Shown here piece by piece: positions 17,501 to 25,947 of a DNA stretch of 64,000 nucleotides. How positions within the stretch are numbered: the stretch's first letter is position 1; each line of letters starts with the position of its first letter. Source of the DNA: Jatrophihabitans sp. Lineage in GTDB: Bacteria > Actinomycetota > Actinomycetes > Mycobacteriales > Jatrophihabitantaceae. A model generated the notes under the pieces. That model did no database searches. It was given only the letters and a program-made list of their open reading frames with translations, and was not told where the DNA came from. The translations under genes were made by a program, and so were the position numbers. Location of the stretch: contig DASVQQ010000007.1 of NCBI GenBank assembly GCA_036389035.1, positions 124,001-188,000 on the forward strand, in the 5' to 3' direction.

Positions 17501-20014
17501 GGCTCTGCCCTGGTCACGGCGCTGGAGCAGCAACTGCAGGCCGCCCCCGCAGGCCATCAAGGGGTGCTGGACCTGTACGTGCTCTGGCCGGAGGTGCCGG
17601 ACTCCGCCGTCGAGGCTTCGGCGCAGCTGCAGGCGATCCTGACCAAGCTGGAGATCACCCGGCAGGTGCGCCGGGTGGTCACCGCGATCTGCCCGGGTTC
17701 AGGAAGGCCGGTGTCCTACTACACCTTCCGGCCCCAGAACGAGGGCGGCCTGGTGGAGGACGACCTGGTGCGCGGGGTGCACCCGATGGTCGGCCGGCGG
17801 CTGAAGATGTGGCGACTGCAGGAATTCAACATCACCCGGCTCGACGCCCCCGAGGACGTGCTGCTCTACCTGCTGGTGGCGCCGAACAACGAGTCGGACC
17901 GGCGGCTGGTGGCGCTGGCCCAGATCCGGGAATTCGCGGTGGTCCGCGACGCCGAGGGCCATGTCGTGTCGCTGCCGCACGCCGAACGGGCGGTGGCCAG
18001 TTGCGGCGAGGCGATCAGGCGGGCCCGGGCCAGCCTCGGCGGCGCCCGGCTGGACATGAACTACGTGGCGCTGCACGTCTGGCCCACGGTGGACGCCCCG
18101 GTCTCGGAGCTGACCGCCCTGCAACGCACCATCTCACCGCTGACCGTCGGCGCGGGCATCGAAGAGGTGATCGCCGAAGGCATGGTGGTGGCGCCGGACG
18201 GGCGGGCCCGCAACACCGTCGTCCGGTTCTCCTTCCAGCCCGGCGCCGGCGTGGTCACCTCAGTGAGCGGCCGGTTGGACCACTGGCTGCATCCGCTGGA
18301 CGACTACGCCCAGAAGGTGCTCCGGGCGCGCCGGCGCGGCACGGTTTACCCCTATGAACTGGTAGGAATGTTGAGCGGTCGCGACGGCTCGTTCATCGAG
18401 CACGATCTCGGCCCCGACGGCCGGTTGGCCCCGGTTGATCGCCCGCCGGGCGGAAACCGGGCCGGCATCGTGGTCGGGGTGACCAGCACTCCGACCGACC
18501 GGCATCCGCAGGGCATCACCCGGGTCGTGCTGCTCGGCGATCCGACCCGGGCGCTGGGGGCGGTCGCCGAGCCCGAGTGCGCCCGGGTCATCGCCGCCCT
18601 GGACCTGGCCGAGGAGCTGTCGGTTCCGGTGGAATGGTTCGCGCTGTCGGCCGGTGCGAGGATCTCGATGGATTCGGGCACCGAGAACATGGACTGGGTG
18701 GCCCGGGCGCTGCGCCGGATCGTCACCTTCACCCAGGCCGGCGGTGAGATCAACGTCGTGGTCGCCGGAATCAATGTCGGCGCCCAGCCGTACTGGAACG
18801 CGGAAGCGACGATGTTGATGCACACCAAGGGCATCCTGGTGATGACCCCGGACAGCGCCATGGTGCTCACCGGCAAGCAGTCGCTGGACTTCTCCGGCGG
18901 GGTGTCGGCCGAGGACAACTTCGGCATCGGCGGCTATGACCGGGTGATGGGACCCAACGGCCAGGCGCAGTACTGGGTTCCCAACCTCGCCGCCGCCTGC
19001 GAGCTGCTGCTCGATCACTACGCGCACACCTACATCGCCGCGGGCGAGCGTGCTCCCCGGCTGATCAAGAGCACCGACCCGGTAGATCGCGACATCAGCG
19101 ATTACCCGCACCAGCTGGCCGACAGCGAATTCCGCACCGTCGGCGACATCTTCTCTCCGGTCGGCAACCCCGATCGCAAGAAGCCCTTCGACATCAGGTC
19201 GGTGATGCGGGCGGTCGCTGACCAGGACAGCTCGGTGCTGGAGCGGTGGGCCGGAATGGCCGACGCCGAAACCTCGGTCGTCTTCGACGCCCACTTGGGT
19301 GGGCGCCCGGTGTGCCTGATCGGCATCGAGTCCCGAGCGATTCCGCGCCGGGGCTTTCCGCCCAGCGACGGCCCGGACCTGTGGACGGCCGGCACTTTGT
19401 TCCCGCGCTCGTCGAAGAAGACCGCACGGGCGATCAACGCCGCCAGCGGCAACCGTCCGGTGGTCATGCTGGCCAACCTGTCCGGCTTCGACGGCTCGCC
19501 GGACTCGATGCGCAACCTGCAACTGGAGTACGGCGCCGAGATCGGTCGTGCCGTCGTCAACTTCGAGGGCCCGATCGTGTTCTGCGTGGTTTCCCGTTAT
19601 CACGGCGGGGCATTCGTGGTCTTCTCCAAGGCGTTGAACAGCGAGATGACGGTGCTGGCGATCGAGGGCTCGTACGCCTCGGTGCTCGGTGGAGCGCCCG
19701 CCGCGGCAGTGGTGTTCACCGGAGAGGTCGACGCTCGAACCGCGCGGGACCCCCGGATCAAGGAACTGGAGGAACGCGGCGCAGCCGCGACCGGCATCGA
19801 GCGGGCAGCGCTGGCGACCGAACTGGCGGAGCTGCGCAGCACCGTCAGGGTCGAGAAGCTGGCCGAGGTGGCGGCGCAGTTCGATGCCATCCACAGCATC
19901 CAGCGGGCTGTCGAGGTCGGCTCGGTCGACGCGGTGATCGGCGCTCACGAGTTGCGGCCACGGCTGATCCAGGCGCTGGATGACTCGGTCTCCAAAGGCC
20001 GGGCCGTCAGCTGA
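14501..20014 (+). CDS. Single-chain multidomain acyl-CoA carboxylase
   Basis: This 1837-residue protein joins all parts of a biotin-dependent acyl-CoA carboxylase. Residues 1-450 are the biotin carboxylase, with the ATP-grasp glycine loop KATAGGGGRG and the EVNTRLQVEHPITE signature. Residues about 585-660 are the biotin carrier, with MKM around biotinyl-Lys K621. Residues about 690-1260 are a long central region like the ACC central domain. Residues about 1267-1837 are the carboxyltransferase. The GTG start has AGGAGG upstream. It adds carboxylate to an acyl-CoA for fatty acid synthesis or acyl-CoA metabolism; which acyl-CoA cannot be read. Most bacteria split these functions, but such large fused forms are known in actinobacteria and eukaryotes. 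Confidence 0.9.
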   Translation: MFRRIAIVNRGEAAMRLIHAVRELNAAGGEQIETVALYTDAESSAKFVREADLGYPIGPASARPYLDYQVLERALRETGADAAWVGWGFVAEDPAFAELCERLGVTFIGPSPEAMRALGDKIGSKLLAEKVGVPVAPWSQGAVDDLRSALTKAETLGYPLMLKATAGGGGRGIRVVRSAQELTAAFNQTRDEAVRAFGSGVMFLETMLSGARHVEVQVVADGQGAAWAIGVRDCSVQRRNQKVIEESSSVVLAPHQVAELKASAERLALAVDYRGAGTVEFLYRPSDGMFAFLEVNTRLQVEHPITELTTGLDLVKMQIEVAAGGRLIGQPPVELGHAVEARLNAEDPDRDFAPAPGRIALLDLPDGPGVRVDTGFSTGDSIPADFDSMIAKIIAHGRTRDEALARLRRAVRDTTVIIEGGATNKSFVLDLLAEPEVIAATADTGWIDRTRAEGGLVSHQHAGIALVAAAIEANEVEERAERLHFFATAHGGRPQARHKVSRAIDLTLRGASYRVNVSQLGPDRYRVGVAKDGEVRTVDARIERLNSYVSRLEVGDQRYRLVSATHGIINLIEVNGVTHRVSRDEGGVLRSPAPALVVAVPVAVGDEVPAGAPVLVLESMKMETVLYAPFPARVRELLVSTGGQVETGTPMVRLEPLVEADGAAESAPAEAEALVLELPTGRSGSAAARAAGCLGDLRSLLLGFDLSDSDADRTLSAYQRFRAELASGGHCPVTAELGVFRAFADLCELSRNRPGGEEVPGERMHSPREYFHSYLHSLDVDREQLPDAFRRRLSQALTHYGVTELERTPALEEAVYRIYLAQPGASAHLHLVTSLLQQWMLDDAPGDEIAEQVRDVLERLIAATQLRYPVVGDLARSVRFRWFDQPLVDAVRASVLAGVRDELRYLAANPGARDYARRINALAAIPEQIVRFLAERLEAGIGEHEPMLEVLARRHYREYELHDLRGLHAADRPFVVCDYTLDDRPTHLVTTVAELAELVPGSALVTALEQQLQAAPAGHQGVLDLYVLWPEVPDSAVEASAQLQAILTKLEITRQVRRVVTAICPGSGRPVSYYTFRPQNEGGLVEDDLVRGVHPMVGRRLKMWRLQEFNITRLDAPEDVLLYLLVAPNNESDRRLVALAQIREFAVVRDAEGHVVSLPHAERAVASCGEAIRRARASLGGARLDMNYVALHVWPTVDAPVSELTALQRTISPLTVGAGIEEVIAEGMVVAPDGRARNTVVRFSFQPGAGVVTSVSGRLDHWLHPLDDYAQKVLRARRRGTVYPYELVGMLSGRDGSFIEHDLGPDGRLAPVDRPPGGNRAGIVVGVTSTPTDRHPQGITRVVLLGDPTRALGAVAEPECARVIAALDLAEELSVPVEWFALSAGARISMDSGTENMDWVARALRRIVTFTQAGGEINVVVAGINVGAQPYWNAEATMLMHTKGILVMTPDSAMVLTGKQSLDFSGGVSAEDNFGIGGYDRVMGPNGQAQYWVPNLAAACELLLDHYAHTYIAAGERAPRLIKSTDPVDRDISDYPHQLADSEFRTVGDIFSPVGNPDRKKPFDIRSVMRAVADQDSSVLERWAGMADAETSVVFDAHLGGRPVCLIGIESRAIPRRGFPPSDGPDLWTAGTLFPRSSKKTARAINAASGNRPVVMLANLSGFDGSPDSMRNLQLEYGAEIGRAVVNFEGPIVFCVVSRYHGGAFVVFSKALNSEMTVLAIEGSYASVLGGAPAAAVVFTGEVDARTARDPRIKELEERGAAATGIERAALATELAELRSTVRVEKLAEVAAQFDAIHSIQRAVEVGSVDAVIGAHELRPRLIQALDDSVSKGRAVS

Positions 20015-20825
20015 TCAGGCCGGCCGACCCGGGCGGCTGGCAGTGCGGGCACCAGTACAGGTTGCGCCCGACCAGCACTTCGGTTCGAACCTCCGTGCCG
20101 CAGACCCGGCACGGCAACCCGGCCCGGCGGTAGACGTAACCGGCCTCGTCTCGCGCCAGCGGCCCGCGCTTGCGGGGCCGATCCTGCGGCCGTAGCGTCT
20201 CGATCCGGCCTACCCGGACCCCGGCCCGCATCAGCGTGACCAGGTCCTCCCATATCTGCAGCCACACTCCCAGGCTCAGCGCCTGACCTGGCAGGTACGG
20301 ATCCAGCCGGTGCCGGTAGAGCAGTTCGGCCCGGTAGACATTGCCTATTCCCGCGATGACCTGCTGGTCCATCAGCAGCGCCGCGATCACCGTCCGGCTG
20401 CGGCTGATCCGGCGGTAGGCGGCCATCGGGTCCGCGTCGCGGCGCAGCGGATCCGGTCCGAGCCGGGCGTACAGGGCTGCGACCTCGTGCGGCTCGATCA
20501 GCTCGCAGATGGTGGCGCCGCGCAGGTCCGTCCAGGCGTTCTCACCCACCAGCCGCAACCGCAGCGCGCCTTTGGGCTCGGGCGGCAGGCCCGTGCCGGT
20601 GGTGAAGCTGCCATACAGGCCGAGGTGCACGTGCAGCGCGGGGCCACCTTGATAGTGGTGGATCAGATGCTTTCCATTGGCCTCGGTGCGCCGCAGCACC
20701 CGGCCGTCGATCGCGCTGGCGCCCTCGGCGAACTTGCCCTGCGGGCTGCTGGCCCGCACCGCCCGGCCGCCGAACAACCTGCGCTGCTCGCGAGCCAGCC
20801 GGTGCAGGGTATGACCTTCAGGCAC
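20007..20825 (-). CDS. Fpg/Nei-family DNA glycosylase
   Basis: The protein has 272 residues and begins MPEGHT, so the catalytic P2 and E3 of the family are present. The middle has the H2TH region (IAALLMDQQVIAGIGNVYRAE). The C-terminus has a zinc finger with CRVCG and CPHC. It removes oxidised bases and nicks the strand during base excision repair. The MPEGHT start is more typical of Nei than of Fpg (which begins MPELPE). It ends tail to tail with the carboxylase gene, overlapping by eight bases. Confidence 0.9.
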   Translation of the reverse strand: MPEGHTLHRLAREQRRLFGGRAVRASSPQGKFAEGASAIDGRVLRRTEANGKHLIHHYQGGPALHVHLGLYGSFTTGTGLPPEPKGALRLRLVGENAWTDLRGATICELIEPHEVAALYARLGPDPLRRDADPMAAYRRISRSRTVIAALLMDQQVIAGIGNVYRAELLYRHRLDPYLPGQALSLGVWLQIWEDLVTLMRAGVRVGRIETLRPQDRPRKRGPLARDEAGYVYRRAGLPCRVCGTEVRTEVLVGRNLYWCPHCQPPGSAGLIS

Positions 20826-20917
20826 GAGTGCCGCCTTCGGTTGCCGGGTTGTCGAGGATCGCCAGGGGCATGAATACGAAACTAGCCGCTGACTGACGGC
20901 ATGGCAGAATCGCGGGT

Positions 20918-21730
20918 ATGCCGGCTTGGATCTGCTGGACCTGCGGAGTGCAGCAGGCCGACACCGTCACCCCGCCGGAGAGTTGCCCGATCTGCAGTGA
21001 CGAGCGCCAGTACGTCGGCTGGGAGGGCCAGCGTTGGACCACGATGGCCGAGCTGGCCGGCGAGCGTTCCAGCGAGCTGCGCGAGGAGGAGCCGGGCCTG
21101 CTCGGCATCGGCACCGAGCCGTCGTTCGCGATCGGCCAGCGCGCGCTGCTGGTCAGCACCGAGAACGGCAACGTGCTGTGGGACTGCGTCTCCTTGCTGG
21201 ATGACGCCGCCTACTCCGAGGTCGCGCGGCGCGGCGGCATCGAGGCGATCTGCCTGTCGCACCCGCACTTCTACGCGGCCTGCGTGGAATGGGCCGAGGC
21301 CTTCGACGCCCGGATCCTGATACCGGCCGCGGATCAGCAGTGGATCCAGCGCCCGTCTGCTCGGGTGCGGCTGTGGCAGGACAGCGTCGAGCCGGTGCCC
21401 GGTCTGCGGGTGGCCAGGATCGGCGGCCATTTCGACGGCGCGGCGGTGCTGCACTGGCCGGCCGGCGCCGAGGGCCGCGGCGCGCTGCTGACCGGCGACA
21501 CCATCACCGTGGTGCAGGACCGGGAATGGGTCAGCTTCATGTGGAGCTTTCCCAACTACATCCCGCTGGATCCGGCGACCATCCGTCAGATCGTCGAGCG
21601 GATCTCGCCGTTCGCCTTCGACCGGGTCTACGGCGGCTGGTGGGGCCGGGTGGTCGTGCGCGACGGCGCGGCAGCGGTCCGGCGATCAGCCCAGCGCTAC
21701 CTCGATCGGTTGGCCGGCGAGCGTCCCTGA
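20918..21730 (+). CDS. Metallo-beta-lactamase-like protein with N-terminal zinc ribbon
   Basis: The protein has 270 residues. Residues 1-30 hold two Cys pairs (CWTC and CPIC), a rubredoxin- or zinc-ribbon-like finger. Residues about 60-265 follow a metallo-beta-lactamase fold: a FAIGQRALLV opening strand, SHPHFYAACVEW in place of the usual HxHxDH, GGHFDGAAVL and TGDTITVV. The metal motif is degenerate (no HxHxDH), so catalytic activity is doubtful or altered. It is divergent from the glycosylase gene. Its last codons are duplicated downstream together with the next gene's leader. Confidence 0.75.
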   Translation: MPAWICWTCGVQQADTVTPPESCPICSDERQYVGWEGQRWTTMAELAGERSSELREEEPGLLGIGTEPSFAIGQRALLVSTENGNVLWDCVSLLDDAAYSEVARRGGIEAICLSHPHFYAACVEWAEAFDARILIPAADQQWIQRPSARVRLWQDSVEPVPGLRVARIGGHFDGAAVLHWPAGAEGRGALLTGDTITVVQDREWVSFMWSFPNYIPLDPATIRQIVERISPFAFDRVYGGWWGRVVVRDGAAAVRRSAQRYLDRLAGERP

Positions 21731-21773
21731 CGGATCGGGTGGTCCGTAGGCAGTCCCCATCGTTGGCCGTGCT

Positions 21774-21802
21774 GCAGGGTTGCTGTCGGCGAGCCGCCCT
21801 GC
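21774..21802 (+). terminator. Hairpin after the metallo-hydrolase gene (copy 1)
   Basis: GCAGGG at 21774-21779 pairs with CCCTGC at 21797-21802, with an inner CGG-CGAG-CCG hairpin. It starts about 44 bases after the stop at 21730 and has no T tail. A near-identical element recurs at about 22425-22453 in the second copy of the duplication, showing that it is conserved along with the leader region. Confidence 0.5.
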
Positions 21803-21954
21803 TGAGAGCCCAATGACCAGCGCTAAAGCCACGCCGCAGCTGCGGACGATGTGGTGCTTGAAAAGCCTGCTGGCCACTCTCGACAGGGCAGGCACAGATA
21901 TGCGAAAGTATCGCTCCCTCGTACATATCGCCCACCCATGCTTAAGGAGACGTT

Positions 21955-22317
21955 ATGGCCACTCGCCTGTCCCGGCTGCTCGCCGTGCTGCTGTTCGCAT
22001 TCGCCATGTCGGCGGCTCCGCCTGCCCATGCCACAACGCTCACGGTCTCCATCACCTGCAGCGGAATGAGCCCTTACCCGGGCTACCCCGGCTTCTCGGC
22101 CTACTCCTGCACGGCCCACCCATCGGGAGGAACCGGCAGCTACACCACCTACACCTGGACTGTCTCTTCTGGGTGGTACAGCAGCTCTACCTACGTGGGC
22201 GCGCAAACCGAGAACTTCGGGTGCAAACACAACACCGTCCGGTTCCAAGATGTGATGGTGACCGATAGCGGCGGCGCGACCGCGACCGCGCACAGCAGCA
22301 TCTATTGCACGCCGTAA
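21955..22317 (+). CDS. Small secreted four-cysteine protein, copy 1
   Basis: The product is 120 residues. Residues 1-26 form a Sec signal peptide (LLAVLLFAFAMSAAPPAHA). The mature 94 residues are rich in Ser, Thr, Tyr and Gly, with four Cys in the pattern TCSG, YSCTA, GCKHN, YCTP, expected to form two disulfides; the GTGSYTTYTWTVSSGW strands suggest a small beta-sandwich. AAGGAG precedes the ATG. It is a paralogue of the next gene. I do not recognise a named family, and no enzyme motif is seen. Confidence 0.75.
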   Translation: MATRLSRLLAVLLFAFAMSAAPPAHATTLTVSITCSGMSPYPGYPGFSAYSCTAHPSGGTGSYTTYTWTVSSGWYSSSTYVGAQTENFGCKHNTVRFQDVMVTDSGGATATAHSSIYCTP

Positions 22318-22407
22318 GGCAGGCACGAGCGATCGGGCGCTCAGCCCGGCGTTGCTGGTTGCTGGCCGGCGAGCGTCGTCCCTGACCCGTCCAAGTCGTC
22401 GGTGGCC

Positions 22408-22470
22408 CGATCGTTGGCCGTGCTGCAGGGTTCCGCTCGGCGAGCCGCCCTGCTAGGCGGCCAACGATCG
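22408..22470 (+). terminator. Long hairpin downstream of secreted copy 1
   Basis: A perfect 13-bp inverted repeat, CGATCGTTGGCCG at 22408-22420 with CGGCCAACGATCG at 22458-22470, encloses the inner GCAGGG...CCCTGC hairpin. It lies about 90 bases after the stop of copy 1 and 140 before the start of copy 2. In copy 1 of the leader only the inner hairpin is well paired. It may terminate transcription or regulate copy 2. The rest of the 296-base gap (22318-22613) is leader sequence of the duplication with no gene. Confidence 0.6.
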
Positions 22471-22613
22471 GCCTGAAGCGATGCCGCCGCGGAGCAGGTG
22501 GATGCGCGAAAAGTCGGGTGACCACACCGGCGGGCGGCTCTCGACAGGGCGGCGTGGCTATGCGAAGGTAGCGCTCCCTTCACACCCCCCGTGCGCTCCC
22601 GAGGAGACCCGTT

Positions 22614-22982
22614 ATGGCCGCTCGTTTGCCCGTCCGCCTGTTCGCAGTACTGCTGTTCGCATTCGCCATGTCGGTGGCTCAGCCCGCTCATGCCGCAACG
22701 CTCACGGTGAATTCCGTGTCCTGCGCGCAGACCGGTGCGTACGCCCCCGATCCCACCCACTACGGCACCTACTCCTGCACGGCCAATGTGTCGGGAGGCA
22801 CCGGCGGCAACACTTACACCTGGACGGTGTCTAACGGGTGGTACACCGGCAGCACCTTCGTCGGTGGCCAGACCATCACCGGGGTTTGCAAGTACAACAC
22901 GCTCCGGAGCAACGGGGTGACCGTCAGGGACAGCAGCGGCGCGACCGCGAGTGGCGGTTCGGGCTTGGTCTGCCGGCCGTGA
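22614..22982 (+). CDS. Small secreted four-cysteine protein, copy 2
   Basis: The product is 122 residues, clearly paralogous to the previous gene. The signal peptide core LFAVLLFAFAMSVAQPAHA is almost unchanged. The mature part keeps four Cys (SCAQ, YSCTA, VCKYN, VCRP) and the motifs SGGTGGNTYTWTVSNGWYTGSTFVGGQT and VTVRDSSGATA. GAGGAG precedes the ATG. The surface residues differ most between the copies, while the Cys and the strand cores are kept, which fits a disulfide-stabilised extracellular beta protein. The function is unknown. Confidence 0.75.
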   Translation: MAARLPVRLFAVLLFAFAMSVAQPAHAATLTVNSVSCAQTGAYAPDPTHYGTYSCTANVSGGTGGNTYTWTVSNGWYTGSTFVGGQTITGVCKYNTLRSNGVTVRDSSGATASGGSGLVCRP

Positions 22983-23026
22983 CGCAGGCACCGGCGGCCT
23001 TGATCGGCCGGGCGTTTTGACGAGCT

Positions 23027-23048
23027 GGGGCGGGCACCAGCCCGCCCC
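23027..23048. terminator. Bidirectional hairpin between secreted copy 2 and alaS
   Basis: A perfect 9-bp stem (GGGGCGGGC with GCCCGCCCC) with a 4-base ACCA loop sits between two convergent genes, 44 bases after the stop of the secreted protein and 11 before the alaS stop. There is no T tail. Confidence 0.7.
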
Positions 23049-23059
23049 GGCCTCGCACG

Positions 23060-25771
23060 TCAGGACGTCTTGAGCAGTGCCTCGCGCACCGCGTCGAAGG
23101 CCGCCGGAGCGTCGCCCGGCGAGCCGCCGGCGCCCTGGGCGACGTCGGCCTTGCCGCCGCCACGGGCCCCGAGGGCCTGCGCCAGCACCTTGACCAGCTC
23201 ACCGGCTGAGCGTCCGGCCGCCACCCCCGCGGAGTTGACGGTGGCCACGAAGGACAGCTTGTCCTCGACGGCCGAGGCCAGCAGCACGGCAGCCGGCCGG
23301 GACTGATCGAGGCGGTCCCGGACGTTCACCGCCAGGTTGCGCAGGTCGTTGACCGCGACCCCGGCCGGCACCAGTTCGGTCAGCAACTGCACCCCGGCGA
23401 CGTCGGTGGCTCGCTGCGCCAGCGGCCCCGCCTGCTGCATCACCTGGCCGGCCCGCAGCCGATCCAGTTCGCGTTCGGCGTTGCGCAGCCGGGTGATCAG
23501 CGACTCGATCCGGTCCGGCAGCTCGGCCGGCGGGACCTTGACCAGGTCGGACAGGGCCGCCACCAGGGCGCGCTCGTTGGCAAGGAACTTGATCGCGTCC
23601 AGCCCGACGTAGGCCTCGATCCGGCGTACCCCGGCGCCGACCGAGGCCTCGCCGGTGATCGCCAGCGCGCCCACCTGGGACGAGTGCGAGACGTGCGTGC
23701 CACCGCACAGCTCCCGCGACCAGGCGCCGCCGATCTCGACCACCCGCACCTCGGCGTCGTAGGTCTCGCCGAACAGGGCCAGCGCGCCGATCTCGCGGGC
23801 CTGGGACAGCGGCATGTAGCGCACCGCCACCGGCAGGTCACGCCGCAGCGCCCGGTTCGCGGTCTCCTCGATGTCGGTGCGGGTGCGCTGGTCCAGACCC
23901 TTGGACCAGGCGAAGTCCAGCCGCAGGTATCCCGGCTTGTTGTACGAGCCGCTCTGCAAAGCCGACGGGCCGAGCACCTCGCGCAGCGCCGCATGCACGA
24001 CATGGGTTCCCGAGTGGGCCTGCCGGGCCGAGAGCCGCCACTCCGGATCGACCTGGGCGACCGCTTCGGCGCCGGTCCGCAGCTCGCCGGACTCGACCTG
24101 CACCCGGTGCACGATCAGCCCCTTGATCGGGCGCTGGACGTCCAGCACCCGCAGCCGGGTCTCCCCGCTAGAGCCGGGGATGACGATGACGCCCTCGTCG
24201 GCGACCTGCCCACCGGACTCGGCGTAGAACGAGGTGGCATCCAGCACCACCTCGACCATCTCACCCGGCCCGGCGACCTCGATCAGCTCGTCCTTGCGAA
24301 TGATGCCGCGGATCCGGGACTCGGTCTCCAAGCTCTCGTAGCCGGTGAAGATGGTCGGCCCGTGCTCGCGCAACTCGCGGTAGGCGGCGGTGCTGGCCAC
24401 GCCGGACTTCTTGGACCGGGCGTCGGCCTTGGCCCGCTGGCGCTGCTCGGCCATCAGCCTGCGGAACTCCTCCTGGTCCACGCTGAGGCCGGCCTCGGCC
24501 GCCATCTCGATGGTGAGGTCGATCGGGAAGCCGTAGGTGTCGTGCAGCGCGAAGGCCCGCTCACCCGACAGCGCCGGCCGGTCGGCCTGCCGCGCCTCGC
24601 GCACCGCCACGTCGAGGATGGTGGTGCCCGAGGCCAGGGTCCGCCGGAAGGCGTCCTCCTCGCCGTAGGCGATCATCGCGATCCGGTCGTAGTCGATGGC
24701 CAGCTCCGGGTAGCTGGGCGCCATCGCGTCGCGGGCGACCGGCAGCAACTGCGGCAGCACCGCGCCGTCGGTGAACTCACCGCCCAGCATCCGGGCCGAG
24801 CGCACCGCCCGGCGCAGGATCCGGCGCAACACGTAGCCCCGGCCCTCGTTGCTCGGGGTCACCCCGTCGTTGACCAGCATCAGCCCGGTGCGCACGTGGT
24901 CGGCGATCACTCGCAGCCGGACGTCGTCGGGCGCCGACTCCGCCGCCGAGGGGCCGGACTCACCGCCGTAGCGCTTGCCGGACAGCTCGGCGGCCCGGTC
25001 CAGCACCGGCCGGGTCTCATCGATCTCGTAGAGGTTGTCCACGCCCTGCAGCAGGGTGGCCACCCGCTCCAGGCCCATGCCGGTGTCGATGTTCTTGCGG
25101 GGCAGCTCGCCGAGGATCTCGTAGCCCTCCTTGGCCGGGCCGGCGCCCCGCTCGTTCTGCATGAAGACCAAATTCCAGAACTCCATGTAGCGGTCCTCGT
25201 CAACCGCCGGCCCGCCTTCCGGGCCGTAGGCGGCACCCCGGTCGTAGTAGAGCTCGCTGCACGGGCCGCAGGGGCCCGGAACGGTCATCGACCAGAAGTT
25301 GTCGGCCATCCCGCGCCGCACGATCCGCTCGAGGGGCAGCCCGACGACCCGGCGCCAGATGTCGATCGCCTCGTCGTCGTCGAGGTAGACGGTGGCCCAG
25401 ATCCGATCGCCGTCCAGGCCGTAGCCGCCGTCGGCGACCGGGCCGGTGGACAGCTCCCAGGCCATCCTGATCGCTTCTTCCTTGAAGTAGTCGCCGAAGC
25501 TGAAGTTGCCGTTCATCTGGAAGAAGGTGCCGTGCCGCGTGGTCTTGCCGACCTCCTCGATGTCGAGGGTGCGCACGCACTTCTGCACGCTGACGGCGCG
25601 CGACCACGGCGGCTCGAGCTGCCCGGTGAAGTACGGCACGAACTGCACCATGCCGGCGTTGATGAACAGCAGGTTGGGGTCGTCGAAGGGCAGCGGTGCG
25701 CCGGGAACGACCTCATGCCCGTGGCGGACGAAATGGTCCACGAAGCGCTGGCGTATCTCGGCGGTTTTCAC
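23060..25771 (-). CDS. alaS: Alanyl-tRNA synthetase
   Basis: The protein has 903 residues, the normal AlaRS length. The N-terminal class II aminoacylation domain starts KTAEIRQRFVDHF with FINAGMVQF and the motif 2 region HGTFFQMNGNFSFGDYFKEE. The editing domain has SGTHVVHAALR and CGGTHVSHS, whose His and Cys bind zinc and clear Ser-tRNA-Ala. The C-terminal coiled coil and C-Ala domain follow. I chose the GTG at 25771, preceded by GAGGAG; the open frame extends 18 codons further without a site. It charges tRNA-Ala. It is transcribed alone and divergent from a lipoprotein gene. Confidence 0.97.
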   Translation of the reverse strand: MKTAEIRQRFVDHFVRHGHEVVPGAPLPFDDPNLLFINAGMVQFVPYFTGQLEPPWSRAVSVQKCVRTLDIEEVGKTTRHGTFFQMNGNFSFGDYFKEEAIRMAWELSTGPVADGGYGLDGDRIWATVYLDDDEAIDIWRRVVGLPLERIVRRGMADNFWSMTVPGPCGPCSELYYDRGAAYGPEGGPAVDEDRYMEFWNLVFMQNERGAGPAKEGYEILGELPRKNIDTGMGLERVATLLQGVDNLYEIDETRPVLDRAAELSGKRYGGESGPSAAESAPDDVRLRVIADHVRTGLMLVNDGVTPSNEGRGYVLRRILRRAVRSARMLGGEFTDGAVLPQLLPVARDAMAPSYPELAIDYDRIAMIAYGEEDAFRRTLASGTTILDVAVREARQADRPALSGERAFALHDTYGFPIDLTIEMAAEAGLSVDQEEFRRLMAEQRQRAKADARSKKSGVASTAAYRELREHGPTIFTGYESLETESRIRGIIRKDELIEVAGPGEMVEVVLDATSFYAESGGQVADEGVIVIPGSSGETRLRVLDVQRPIKGLIVHRVQVESGELRTGAEAVAQVDPEWRLSARQAHSGTHVVHAALREVLGPSALQSGSYNKPGYLRLDFAWSKGLDQRTRTDIEETANRALRRDLPVAVRYMPLSQAREIGALALFGETYDAEVRVVEIGGAWSRELCGGTHVSHSSQVGALAITGEASVGAGVRRIEAYVGLDAIKFLANERALVAALSDLVKVPPAELPDRIESLITRLRNAERELDRLRAGQVMQQAGPLAQRATDVAGVQLLTELVPAGVAVNDLRNLAVNVRDRLDQSRPAAVLLASAVEDKLSFVATVNSAGVAAGRSAGELVKVLAQALGARGGGKADVAQGAGGSPGDAPAAFDAVREALLKTS

Positions 25772-25947
25772 GGCTCTCCTCGAAAGTGTGGCGGGATTGC
25801 CTCCATTCTCTCGGATTGCAGCCAATGCTTTACAACGGGGCTCGAACCGGGCAGTGGCAGGCCGTTTTCCGTGCGGTCACCGCCCGATGCAACGTAATGA
25901 GCTAGATACGGCATCTGTGAGATGACACCAGTAGAGGAGCGAGTCAG

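Larger units (their letters stand above)
21711..22982 (+). repeat. Tandem duplication of a ~655-bp unit (leader plus small secreted gene)
   Basis: Copy 1 starts in the last codons of the metallo-hydrolase gene (tggccggcga at 21711) and runs through the gene at 21955-22317. Copy 2 starts at 22363 with the same bases and runs through 22614-22982. The offset is 652 bases at the left end and 659 at the start codons. Shared stretches include cgttggccgtgctgcagggt, gcgagccgccctgct, ctctcgacagggc, a tatgcgaa-gta-cgctccct block just before each gene, and the signal peptide codons. The copies have diverged, so the duplication is not recent. Confidence 0.85.

Noticed and set aside
23684..25897. A 737-codon frame opposite alaS
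   Set aside because: Antisense to an unmistakable alanyl-tRNA synthetase.
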